From NCBI GenBank assembly GCA_944393295.1, contig CALXZR010000020.1, positions 1 through 12,999 on the forward strand: a DNA stretch of 12,999 nt, written 5' to 3'. How positions within the stretch are numbered: the first letter of the stretch is position 1; each line of letters begins with the position of its first letter. A model generated the notes under the pieces. That model searched no databases. It was not told where the DNA came from and saw only the letters and a program-made list of their open reading frames with translations. This DNA comes from an uncultured Clostridia bacterium. GTDB lineage: Bacteria; Bacillota_A; Clostridia; TANB77; CAG-508. This document shows positions 6,843-12,900 of the stretch, piece by piece. Made by a program: the position numbers and the translations under genes.

Positions 6843-7970
6843 ATGTATTATGGATTTATTTTAACACATTCAATGTATCCAATAGACAAAAAATTAGAGT
6901 TAAAAGATTGTTGTTTTGATAATCCCAGAACATCTCAAGAAATTAAAGCAGTTGCTCAAATTTTAAAAAAAGCGAATTTTATTGGAAATGCAGCTTTTCC
7001 AGAAACATATGAACAATTTGGTAAAGAAGTTATAAGTTTAGAAATGATTATAGATCTTTTTTTTGAAAGGTATAATTTAGATAGAAAATACCTTTTAAGA
7101 AAGAATGGAAAAGAATATAGTGATGTTTACTATAAGATGGCTAAAAATTGGGTGATTTTAAGATATGATGAAAGTAATGAGTATCAATATAGCGACTATG
7201 GTTATAAAAAATACAAAGAGATAATTGCATATATAAATCTATTAACCTTTTTATCATTTTCAGAAAATCCATACAGAAGGGATAGTCTTTTAATACCGGA
7301 AAGTTTTGATTTTTTTGAATTAAAGTCGGTTGATAGAACAATTAAAAACATAATAATTGATTTACTAGTTTTATCAACTGCAAGAAAAGATGAAGAAACG
7401 ATAAATAATTTTAGATATTGTATATTTGATAAAACATATAGTAAGTTTTTGAAATTAGAAAAGTTATTAGAAAAGTTATTAGAAAATGCCGAAAAAGAGA
7501 ATTTGATAAAATATATTTCAGATATTATAAGTAACTACATCTTAATAGAAGATAAAAAAATGAGAATTATGTCATTGGTTTCTATATTAGAATTATTAAT
7601 AACACATAAACCAGACTCTAATAGATATAATATTGAGGATTCGATAAGAAAACAATTTTGCAATAAACTATTAACGTTATTATACCTAAATGATAAAAAT
7701 ATAAATTATGCTGAAATAGAAAAATATTTGTTAATGATTTATGATCTAAGATCAGCAATAGCTCATGGCAGTTTTGAACAAATAGAGATAATTGTAAGAA
7801 AAATAGACAAATGGTTTTTAAATAATTCTATAGAGCATAAAAAATATTGTGAAGAATTTGATATTGATAGAGTTTTCGAATATATAGATGAATCATTAAG
7901 AAAATATACAAGAATAGCAATAAATATGTATTTAAAAGATAAAACTTTAATCGAATTATTAAAAAAATAA
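6843..7970 (+). CDS. HEPN (Apea-like) domain protein, putative RNase effector (375 aa)
   Basis: The C-terminal half is helical and contains MIYDLRSAIAHGSFEQ with R303-x4-H308, the RxxxxH catalytic motif of HEPN RNases. The preceding helix, SLVSILELLIT, and the turn after it match the Apea-like HEPN pattern. The first 200 residues are helical, rich in aromatic and charged residues, and not recognised; they may sense or bind a partner. AGGAG in the 9-nt gap after the DUF2075 gene places it firmly in the same operon. HEPN proteins often cut tRNA or mRNA when an infection is sensed, so an effector role is inferred. Non-catalytic HEPN domains also exist, and the N-terminal part could decide the function. 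Confidence 0.6.
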   Translation: MYYGFILTHSMYPIDKKLELKDCCFDNPRTSQEIKAVAQILKKANFIGNAAFPETYEQFGKEVISLEMIIDLFFERYNLDRKYLLRKNGKEYSDVYYKMAKNWVILRYDESNEYQYSDYGYKKYKEIIAYINLLTFLSFSENPYRRDSLLIPESFDFFELKSVDRTIKNIIIDLLVLSTARKDEETINNFRYCIFDKTYSKFLKLEKLLEKLLENAEKENLIKYISDIISNYILIEDKKMRIMSLVSILELLITHKPDSNRYNIEDSIRKQFCNKLLTLLYLNDKNINYAEIEKYLLMIYDLRSAIAHGSFEQIEIIVRKIDKWFLNNSIEHKKYCEEFDIDRVFEYIDESLRKYTRIAINMYLKDKTLIELLKK

Positions 7971-8044
7971 TATAAAAAAGAAAAGTGAAATAATATTTAA
8001 TTAATTTTACAAAATTTAGAATAAATGACAAATATTTATATAGT

Positions 8045-8157
8045 AATATAGACAATGTAAGGTGAAGAATACAGGAAATTTTGAAAGATGGTTTGAATGG
8101 AGACAATGGGATTTGTAGGAAAATTGCCCAAAAATAAGTGAAAGTCATAGATAAAAT
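8045..8157 (+). pseudogene. Short decayed coding remnant, Trp-rich
   Basis: In a single frame this stretch reads a protein-like peptide including NTGNFERWFEWRQWDL, then a TAG, then ENCPKISESHR and a stop. Four Trp codons in 30 are very unlike random AT-rich spacer. No start or ribosome site is visible and the frame is closed upstream. I read it as the end of a lost gene; the family is not recognised. It lies in the 232-base gap between cargo operon 1 and pair 2. Confidence 0.3.
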
Positions 8158-8166
8158 ATTATCTAT
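8147..8166. promoter_or_regulatory. Perfect 8-bp inverted repeat upstream of the SEC-C pair
   Basis: ATAGATAA (8147-8154) and TTATCTAT (8159-8166) are exact inverted repeats around AATA, about 37 bases before ATG 8203. A weak TTGCCC (8124-8129) lies 18 nt before TAGATA inside the repeat, so the repeat could be an operator overlapping the -10 region. It has no U tract on either side, so it is not a good terminator. Confidence 0.35.
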
Positions 8167-8202
8167 AAACACATAAAAATAAATAATTAAGGAGATTAAA
8201 AA

Positions 8203-8685
8203 ATGGATTTAAAAATTGAGGATATTGAAATTAACTATGATGAATATTTTGCACTAGAAAATGTATCATTAAGTACAAAAGAAAAACTAGATAAAATAGA
8301 TATTATAGCAGTACCAAAGCAATATACTAAAAACGAGTATTATTTTGCTCAAGAAACTATAGACTTTATTAAATATTGCAGGCAAAATGATAAAAAGCAC
8401 ACATATGACGTGTTAGCAGATGGAGATATAAAAATTAGGGCGTTGCATTCTTTTGACTTATGGCTTCCTGTAATTTGGGTTGCTTCGAATATTCTTTTTC
8501 CAATAGCGATTAATATAGTTAGTAGTTATATTTGGGAAAAAAGGAAAGGACATGAAAAAGAAGAAACTCAAGTAGATGTTACGTTTGTTGTTAAAAACAA
8601 AAAAAAGAAGAAAATGATACATTATAAAGGAAATGCTGATAAATTTAAGGAAATTTTCGAAAAAATAGATATAAATAAAATGTGA
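8203..8685 (+). CDS. Small single-membrane-segment protein of unknown function (160 aa)
   Basis: Not recognised. The N-terminal 80 residues are soluble and acidic, with an alpha/beta look (KIDIIAVPKQY, then a helix YYFAQETIDFIKYC). One hydrophobic segment at about 86-110 (from FDLWLPVIW to NIVSSYIW) could cross the membrane. It is followed by a positive EKRK stretch, suggesting the C-terminal 48 residues stay in the cytoplasm. That tail has a strand VDVTFVVKNKKKKK. No signal peptide is present. AAGGAG lies 8 nt before the ATG. The stop is 7 nt before the SEC-C gene, so the two are made together. A membrane effector or anchor for its partner is an inference from architecture only. Confidence 0.72.
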   Translation: MDLKIEDIEINYDEYFALENVSLSTKEKLDKIDIIAVPKQYTKNEYYFAQETIDFIKYCRQNDKKHTYDVLADGDIKIRALHSFDLWLPVIWVASNILFPIAINIVSSYIWEKRKGHEKEETQVDVTFVVKNKKKKKMIHYKGNADKFKEIFEKIDINKM

Positions 8686-8692
8686 GGAAATA

Positions 8693-9574
8693 ATGTTAAG
8701 TTATTTTTATAATTGTACCGAAATTGAACAAATTAATAGGATTTGTAAAACGCTAAATGAATTGAAAAAAAGATTAATGAACGAAAACTATAATGATCCT
8801 AAAAAAGAATATAATCTATCTCTTAAACTATTTGAAGAGGTTACTAAAATAGCTATAGAAAGAAAGAATGAAAAACTTGCAAATGCTCAATATGTTTTTA
8901 GAAACTATTTTCTTATGTTTTCAAATTTGATGAGCTATTTTGAGTTATTAAACGAAAAAAAATATAAAGAATCATGGGGGAGGCTACAGGATTGCATAGA
9001 CGAAGCACAATATGTTGGTAAGTTTTCAGAGAATAGATTTGATATACCTAATATTTTAGAATTGTTACGCCAATATGAAAATCTATATCCATATAAGTTA
9101 TTTGCAAGCAGTGAATACGTTATAACTAAATCACATTGTAGCATCTGTGGAAAATCTATGCAGAGTTTGCAATGTCAACACATAAAAGGAAATATATATT
9201 GGGGAGAACCTGCAGTAGAGCTCATTGACGAGATAAGAGAAATCCAAGCAGTATGTATAGTTAGTAACCCTGAAGATAAAAGATGCGTTCTGGAAATTGC
9301 TAATGATGAAAGAGATGAGGTGGACAGATTTAAAAAACTTGATTTATATTTAGAACTTGGTTTACCAAGATTGCAAAAATTCTCTATAAAAAGTGTGGTA
9401 GAAAACAAAAGAATAGAAATAGGAAAGGTTAATAGAAATGATAAATGTCCATGTGGTAGTAAGCTAAAATATAAGAAATGCTGTGGCAAAGAACTGTATT
9501 ATCAGCATGAGAAAAATATGGTTATTTTAGAAGATATTGTTAAATTATTTTTTAAAAATGATGTGATGCTGTAA
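8693..9574 (+). CDS. SEC-C motif protein with extra internal zinc site (293 aa)
   Basis: The C-terminal end carries a clear SEC-C zinc motif at residues 252-264, CPCGSKLKYKKCC, as found at the end of SecA and in many stand-alone cargo proteins. A second probable metal site sits mid-protein: C149-x2-C152 ... C161-x-H163 in a CSICGKSM...CQHIKG context, then YWGE. The first 145 residues are helical with many charged residues and no recognised motif. GAGGAAA precedes the ATG and the upstream membrane-protein gene ends only 7 nt earlier. SEC-C often serves as a protein or nucleic-acid binding tail, so this is plausibly a sensor or adaptor for the small membrane protein. The exact function is unknown. 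Confidence 0.78.
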   Translation: MLSYFYNCTEIEQINRICKTLNELKKRLMNENYNDPKKEYNLSLKLFEEVTKIAIERKNEKLANAQYVFRNYFLMFSNLMSYFELLNEKKYKESWGRLQDCIDEAQYVGKFSENRFDIPNILELLRQYENLYPYKLFASSEYVITKSHCSICGKSMQSLQCQHIKGNIYWGEPAVELIDEIREIQAVCIVSNPEDKRCVLEIANDERDEVDRFKKLDLYLELGLPRLQKFSIKSVVENKRIEIGKVNRNDKCPCGSKLKYKKCCGKELYYQHEKNMVILEDIVKLFFKNDVML

Positions 9575-9591
9575 TAACTTTAATTTGGTAA

Positions 9592-9863
9592 ATTACTAAG
9601 TCTAAAGAAGAACTAATCTATCGTAATTTAATTTTGGTTATTAAAGCAAATGGTGAAAGTAATATTAATGAAAATTCTAATAATATAGATTTATATGCTA
9701 AAATTAAATTCGAACTCTTAAGAGGTATGAAGAAAAGAAAAAAGAAATTTATTGATAATTTATTCACATAATAGGATCTAAAATATATTTATCTAATATA
9801 GAATTGGATGAACGTGTTATTAATAATAAAATATGGATACTAGTAGAAGAAATTATAAAATAA
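9592..9863 (+). pseudogene. Frameshifted, start-less coding remnant
   Basis: From 9592 to 9771 one frame reads about 59 codons of protein-like sequence (SKEELIYRNLILVIKANGE ... MKKRKKKFIDNLF) with no start codon near its beginning. An overlapping frame then continues without a stop from 9762 to 9863 (GSKIYLSNIELDERVINNK, then WILVEEIIK and TAA). A single frameshift near 9762-9768 would join them into one protein of about 90 residues. The family is not recognised. It fills most of the 426-base gap between the SEC-C gene and the toxin-antitoxin-like operon. Confidence 0.5.
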
Positions 9864-9873
9864 GTAGAGGAAG

Positions 9874-9895
9874 TGAGCAATTTGCTCATTTTTTT
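9874..9895 (+). terminator. Compact terminator before the DUF4258 operon
   Basis: TGAGCA (9874-9879) and TGCTCA (9883-9888) pair around ATT and are followed by seven T (9889-9895). It lies 10 bases after the stop of the decayed gene, so it probably once ended that gene and now insulates the next operon. Confidence 0.75.
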
Positions 9896-9916
9896 ATACA
9901 AGAATTAATTAGAATG

Positions 9917-9945
9917 TTGACAAAAGAAAAAAAATAGTTTATTAT
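9917..9945 (+). promoter_or_regulatory. Near-consensus promoter of the DUF4258/YgiT-HTH/ImmA operon
   Basis: A perfect TTGACA (9917-9922) and TATTAT (9940-9945) are separated by 17 nt. Transcription would begin within or just before the phased repeats at 9948-9984. Confidence 0.8.
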
Positions 9946-9947
9946 TA

Positions 9948-9984
9948 TTTATAACAATTTATAATATTTTATAACATTTTATAA
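9948..9984 (+). repeat. Four TTTATAA units spaced exactly 10 bp: probable operator
   Basis: TTTATAA begins at 9948, 9958, 9968 and 9978, a strict 10-bp period, i.e. one helical turn. The array runs from just after the -10 box to the ribosome site AAGGAGG (9986-9992). Binding sites on one DNA face directly over the start region suggest cooperative binding by a small regulator, most simply the HTH antitoxin-like protein encoded in the operon. In such AT-rich DNA a simple-sequence origin is the alternative. Confidence 0.6.
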
Positions 9985-10000
9985 AAAGGAGGCTAAACAA

Positions 10001-10279
10001 GTGCCAGACATCATTAAAGAAGCAGAATATATAAGAAAAATGATAAGTAATGAAATGTATGACATTTCGCCACATGCAAATCAGCGAATGAACGAACGTA
10101 ATATGAGTTTTGAGGAACTTGAAGATATAATATTAAACCATCAATATAAACTTGCGAAAGATGAAGGAAACAATGAAAGATATGAATTTTATACTAATAC
10201 AAAGGATAAAATAATAGTAGCACTTGGAACTGGAATGATAATTCCAGTAATAGTAACTGTTATTAAAGGAGGGAGTTAA
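10001..10279 (+). CDS. DUF4258 toxin-like protein (92 aa)
   Basis: A DUF4258 protein, a small fold often paired with YgiT-type zinc-finger antitoxins and probably related to RelE/MqsR-like mRNA interferases. The family signature SPHANQRMNERNMSFEELEDII is at residues 23-45 (His25 and the two Arg are usual key positions). It is followed by a strand-rich half (RYEFYTNTKDKIIVALG, then IIPVIVTVIKGG). The start is a GTG at 10001 with AAGGAGG at 9986-9992; the next ATG in frame lies within the family domain. The next gene starts 1 nt after the stop. A toxin role is inferred from family pairing and not visible from catalytic residues. Confidence 0.83.
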   Translation: MPDIIKEAEYIRKMISNEMYDISPHANQRMNERNMSFEELEDIILNHQYKLAKDEGNNERYEFYTNTKDKIIVALGTGMIIPVIVTVIKGGS

Positions 10280-10280
10280 A

Positions 10281-10751
10281 ATGAATAAATTAGATATGAA
10301 TACTATGGAAAGAATATGTTTTAAATGTAATTCTAAAATGAAAGAAGAAATCAGAGAATTAGAAATTTCAAGGAATGGTTATACGTTAAAATTAAATGGT
10401 ATAAAAGCATATGTTTGTCCAAATTGTGGTCAAATTGTTTACAATTCTAATGATGTAAAAATGATGGAAAAGTTGTGCTTGGCAATGTCAGAAACCCAAA
10501 TAAATGAATCTGAAATAAATCTAAATGTATCAGAACTAGCAGAAGCATTAAGAGTATCAAATCAAACTATCTATAATATGATTAAAGACGGAAGATTAAA
10601 ACCTATAAAAATTGGTAAAGAATGGAGATTTATGAAAAAAGATATTCAAAGTTTGCTAGGGGAAGAAAATGAATTGTTAGCGGCAAGAGGATTAAAAAAT
10701 ACAAGTAATTCAGATGAAGATATTATGAATAAATATTTTGAGGAAAATTAA
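10281..10751 (+). CDS. YgiT/MqsA-type zinc finger fused to excisionase-family HTH; antitoxin-like regulator (156 aa)
   Basis: Two domains. Residues 10-65 form a YgiT-type zinc finger with C13-x2-C16 and C46-x2-C49 (the MqsA N-terminal architecture, which binds the toxin). Residues about 80-126 form a HTH_17 (excisionase/MerR-like) domain: NVSELAEALRVSNQTIYNMIKDGRL, then IGKEWRFMKKDI. MqsA itself carries an Xre-type HTH, so the fusion to an excisionase-type HTH is the unusual point. AGGAGG inside the end of the DUF4258 gene precedes the ATG. It most likely neutralises the DUF4258 protein and represses the operon through the 10-bp-phased repeats. A control role on element excision is possible because this HTH class includes excisionases, but it is less supported. 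Confidence 0.85.
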   Translation: MNKLDMNTMERICFKCNSKMKEEIRELEISRNGYTLKLNGIKAYVCPNCGQIVYNSNDVKMMEKLCLAMSETQINESEINLNVSELAEALRVSNQTIYNMIKDGRLKPIKIGKEWRFMKKDIQSLLGEENELLAARGLKNTSNSDEDIMNKYFEEN

Positions 10752-10752
10752 T

Positions 10753-11478
10753 ATGGATATAAATGCAATCTATGCAAATGATTTAATTGAAAAATTAGAA
10801 TTAAAGCCGCCAATAGATTTATATGAATTGTGTAAAATATTTAATATTGAAATTGTGAAAGCTGATTTAAAAAATGCCTATGCATATTTTAGAATACGTA
10901 AAGGTAGAAAAGTGATTTTTTTAAGTAACTCAATTGTCGGTACTGAAAAAGAAAAATTTACTATCGCACACGAATTGGGACATTATTTTTTACCAAATCA
11001 TTTAGAAAAGATAGATGATATGTATACAAGAACAGATTATATGTATAAAAATGAACGAAAAAAAATAGAAACTGAAGTTGACAAATTTGCAGCTGAATTA
11101 ATTATGCCTAGCAAATATATTAATTCCCAGTTAGAAAGAATTTCACTTAGAAATTTCAGACAATTACGAGAACTAGCACAAAAATATCAAGTTTCATTAA
11201 CATCATTGTTATGCAAATATGTAGATGTGAATTCAGAAACTATGGCTTTATTATGTTATGAAAACAATAAACAAAAGTGGCAATATAAAGTTTTTGATGA
11301 TTTTAAATTTGAAATATATACTGGAGAGATATTAAATGATGAACCTGAAAAATATATTAAAGATACATTAAACAATTGGCTAGATGAGAGTTTTCAGGGA
11401 ACAGTATATCAAGTTGTATTTGAATTGAAAAAATATAATATGAAATTAGTATTAATACAAGTTAAGTATTATTATTAA
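10753..11478 (+). CDS. ImmA/IrrE-type zinc metalloprotease (241 aa)
   Basis: A zinc peptidase of the ImmA/IrrE family (DUF955). The HExxH zinc site is H73-E74-L-G-H77 in FTIAHELGHYFLPNH. The downstream glutamate region ETEVDKFAAELIMPSKYI supplies the third ligand and the classic FA-x-x-LIMP signature. The N-terminal 60 residues follow the usual layout (PPIDLYELCKIFNIEIV). The C-terminal 90 residues are a strand-rich extension. The start ATG at 10753 is 1 nt after the antitoxin-like stop, with GAGGAAAA in front; the TTG at 10738 is rejected. Such proteases cleave repressors or antitoxins (ImmA cuts ImmR in ICEBs1). Placed third in a toxin-antitoxin-like operon, this one could degrade the YgiT-HTH protein under stress; that is inference. 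Confidence 0.88.
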   Translation: MDINAIYANDLIEKLELKPPIDLYELCKIFNIEIVKADLKNAYAYFRIRKGRKVIFLSNSIVGTEKEKFTIAHELGHYFLPNHLEKIDDMYTRTDYMYKNERKKIETEVDKFAAELIMPSKYINSQLERISLRNFRQLRELAQKYQVSLTSLLCKYVDVNSETMALLCYENNKQKWQYKVFDDFKFEIYTGEILNDEPEKYIKDTLNNWLDESFQGTVYQVVFELKKYNMKLVLIQVKYYY

Positions 11479-11583
11479 TGGTATATAGATAAGAAGAAAA
11501 AACGCCCAATGCTAATACATTGAACGAATTAATAAAGTATGCAATCTTTATTTGTTTAATTATAGCATATTTCTTCTTTAATT

Positions 11584-11616
11584 TGCAAGAGGGCAGAAAG
11601 GAAAAAGATTCTTGCA
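11584..11616. repeat. 7-bp inverted repeat in the leader of the 80-aa gene
   Basis: TGCAAGA (11584-11590) and TCTTGCA (11610-11616) are exact inverted repeats separated by 19 bases, within the 179-base gap between the protease gene and the 80-aa gene. TATAAT-like AT tracts follow. It could be an operator or leader hairpin; no clear promoter can be fixed. Confidence 0.3.
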
Positions 11617-11657
11617 GGTTATTTTATATAATTATAATAAGAAAGGAGGAAATAACA

Positions 11658-11900
11658 ATGGAAAACAAAATAGGAAAAAATAGACAATCACCTAAAAATG
11701 AAAAAGATTACATAAATGCTTATTTAAAAGCAAATCCAAAAGCTAATAGACAAGATGGAATGGACATAGCTGCGGTAATAGCAAAGGATGGAACTAAAGG
11801 CCATGGATTACTACCAGAGGATATTAACAGAGGGCATGATAAAGATTATCACAGAGTAAAAAACTTTATTCCAGATAGTGAATTAAAAAAGAAATTTTAA
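11658..11900 (+). CDS. Small hydrophilic protein of unknown function (80 aa)
   Basis: Not recognised. The protein is very polar with no membrane segment: a Lys/Asn-rich start, a helix YINAYLKANPKA, then GMDIAAVIAKDGTKGHG, and a His/Asp-rich stretch INRGHDKDYHRVKNF that could bind metal or nucleic acid. The ATG at 11658 has a strong AAAGGAGG at 11642-11649. The same frame is open upstream to a TTG at 11520 and would add a hydrophobic helix (about residues 5-20), but no ribosome site serves that start, so I prefer 11658. A good terminator follows 6 nt after the stop, and nothing ties it to the upstream operon. Confidence 0.65.
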   Translation: MENKIGKNRQSPKNEKDYINAYLKANPKANRQDGMDIAAVIAKDGTKGHGLLPEDINRGHDKDYHRVKNFIPDSELKKKF

Positions 11901-11906
11901 TGAAAG

Positions 11907-11930
11907 AAGGCGAGAATTAACTCGCCTTTT
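11907..11930 (+). terminator. Terminator of the 80-aa gene
   Basis: AAGGCGAG (11907-11914) and CTCGCCTT (11921-11928) form a perfect 8-bp GC-rich stem with loop AATTAA, ending in TTTT. Confidence 0.85.
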
Positions 11931-11974
11931 ATGTTATAAATAATTTTCATAAGTTTGAAAAAAGTAGATAAAAA

Positions 11975-12010
11975 TCCAAAGTTTTTTCAAAATTTTGAAA
12001 AAACTTTGGA
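11975..12010 (-). terminator. Perfect 36-bp palindrome, terminator of the minus-strand operon
   Basis: TCCAAAGTTTTTTCAAAA (11975-11992) is the exact reverse complement of 11993-12010: two 18-base arms with no spacer. On the minus strand it follows the stop of the 97-aa gene by 11 bases and is followed by TTTTTATCT, the usual form of an intrinsic terminator. On the plus strand no T tract follows, so it acts mainly leftward, facing the 80-aa gene's own terminator. Confidence 0.75.
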
Positions 12011-12021
12011 TCATATATTAT

Positions 12022-12315
12022 CTATTCATCAAAACATCCTATAACTAACTGAGAACCGTCTACAAATCCATTTCTATAATATTTCTCAGTGATATAAGTT
12101 AAATACCTCATAAAATCATCATAAATCAGATCAAGTTGATTATCAATATAATTTTGATTTTGCTTAGGAATATTCTTCAAAATATTCTCTCTAAAAAAAT
12201 CAAACTTAATATTATTTTCTCTATCTTGTTTATCTGCATAGCAAAAACAAGTTTCTTCTCTAAAATCAAACCATTCTTTCAAAATATCATCATTTACTTC
12301 TCTAAAATTCACCAT
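12022..12315 (-). CDS. Small acidic protein of unknown function downstream of tnpV (97 aa)
   Basis: Not recognised. It begins MVNFREVNDDILKEWFDFRE, is helical and rich in Asp/Asn/aromatics, and ends with YYRNGFVDGSQLVIGCFDE, a conserved-looking tail seen on small proteins of clostridial mobile elements. Two ATGs lie 6 nt apart (12321 and 12315). AGGAGG is only 2 nt from the first and 8 nt from the second, so I choose 12315. The gene starts about 12 nt after the TnpV stop and shares its transcript; the palindrome at 11975-12010 ends it. Confidence 0.68.
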   Translation of the reverse strand: MVNFREVNDDILKEWFDFREETCFCYADKQDRENNIKFDFFRENILKNIPKQNQNYIDNQLDLIYDDFMRYLTYITEKYYRNGFVDGSQLVIGCFDE

Positions 12316-12327
12316 TTTCATATCCTC

Positions 12328-12684
12328 CTATACATATATAATCTCATTTAATACAATTTCTTCAGCTCTATTTTTAATATTATTCATAGCCTGAACCCAT
12401 TCCATTTGATGATGTTCTTTTAAGCACTCATCAATATTTTCAGACTCAGCAAATTGTTTTATAAGTACATGAACTCTTTCATTAACACATTCATCTATAT
12501 CTAACCAATGTTGTTTTAAAGTATCAGCTATAAGTAATTCTGTATATAGGCCTTTATTAAAATTTTTCAAGTAATTTAATCTTAATCTACCGTATTTTCC
12601 AATTTGCTTTCTAGGTTGTATAGGTAAATACAAATTTGGCATAAAATAATCTCCTTCTTTATGATAAGTAATATTATTATTCAT
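12328..12684 (-). CDS. tnpV: TnpV, transposon-encoded accessory protein (118 aa)
   Basis: This matches the TnpV family found on clostridial mobilizable transposons. Family blocks in order are YHKEGDYFMPNLYLP, KQIGKYGRLRLNYLKNF, LYTELLIADTLKQHW, the Glu-rich helix with HHQMEWVQAMNNI, and the end RAEEIVLNEIIYV. Full length is present with a strong AGGAGG 9 nt before the ATG. The biochemical role of TnpV is unknown; its presence marks the region as an integrative element and it is often near the integrase end. It is the first gene of a two-gene leftward operon, opposite in direction to all other genes. Confidence 0.88.
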   Translation of the reverse strand: MNNNITYHKEGDYFMPNLYLPIQPRKQIGKYGRLRLNYLKNFNKGLYTELLIADTLKQHWLDIDECVNERVHVLIKQFAESENIDECLKEHHQMEWVQAMNNIKNRAEEIVLNEIIYV

Positions 12685-12727
12685 AATTGAAAACCTCCTA
12701 AATAAATTTTAAGTTTCCCATTAATAT

Positions 12728-12764
12728 CCAATTTTTATACGAACAAATGTATAAAATAAATTGG
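12728..12764. repeat. Imperfect long inverted repeat in the tnpV upstream region
   Basis: CCAATTT then TTATAC (12728-12740) is mirrored by GTATAA, a 3-nt bulge and AAATTGG (12749-12764), around the centre GAACAAAT. The two blocks pair exactly apart from the bulge. It lies about 45-80 bases upstream of the leftward tnpV start, where a repressor or recombinase accessory site could be. Confidence 0.5.
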
Positions 12765-12779
12765 GGAAAAGTTGGGGAA
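12761..12779 (+). repeat. Direct repeat TTGGGGAA x2
   Basis: TTGGGGAA occurs at 12761-12768 and 12772-12779, 11 bp apart, in otherwise AT-only sequence. The core TGGGGAA is also half of the palindrome upstream of the relaxase (1771-1786). It may be a binding site of an element protein. Confidence 0.35.
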
Positions 12780-12798
12780 GAAATCCTCAAAAAACGTC

Positions 12799-12878
12799 CT
12801 AAAATTACACAAATATTCGATATGCTAAAATACTCGAATGTACTAAAATATCAGCTAAAACCTTTGATTTCACTAAAA
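12799..12878 (+). repeat. Five CTAAAA boxes, possible recombinase arm sites
   Basis: CTAAAA begins at 12799, 12825, 12843, 12855 and 12873 (a sixth at 12946), several of the form (A/G)CTAAAA(T/A). ATTCGA and TCGAAT (about 12815-12839) form an inverted repeat around the second box. The cluster sits just left of the tRNA-like core, where arm-type sites of tyrosine recombinases usually lie. Spacing is irregular and the motif is short, so chance is possible. Confidence 0.35.
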
Positions 12879-12900
12879 TTCAAAAACCAGTCAACCCATT

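Noticed and set aside
7828..8172. Minus-strand 114-codon frame over the HEPN gene end and gap
   Set aside because: It overlaps the 3' end of the HEPN gene, has low-complexity Leu/Ile/Phe/Tyr content and no ribosome site.
9948..9984. CRISPR array
   Set aside because: The units are 7-10 bp with no unique spacers; this is an operator-like tandem repeat, and no cas genes are present.
10738..10752. TTG start of the metalloprotease overlapping the antitoxin-like gene
   Set aside because: The ATG at 10753 has the GAGGAAAA site at the right distance and matches the usual family start.
12136..12351. Plus-strand frame of 71 codons, mostly hydrophobic
   Set aside because: It lies antisense to the 97-aa and TnpV genes; its Ile/Phe-rich content is the mirror of Asn/Lys/Glu codons on the real strand.
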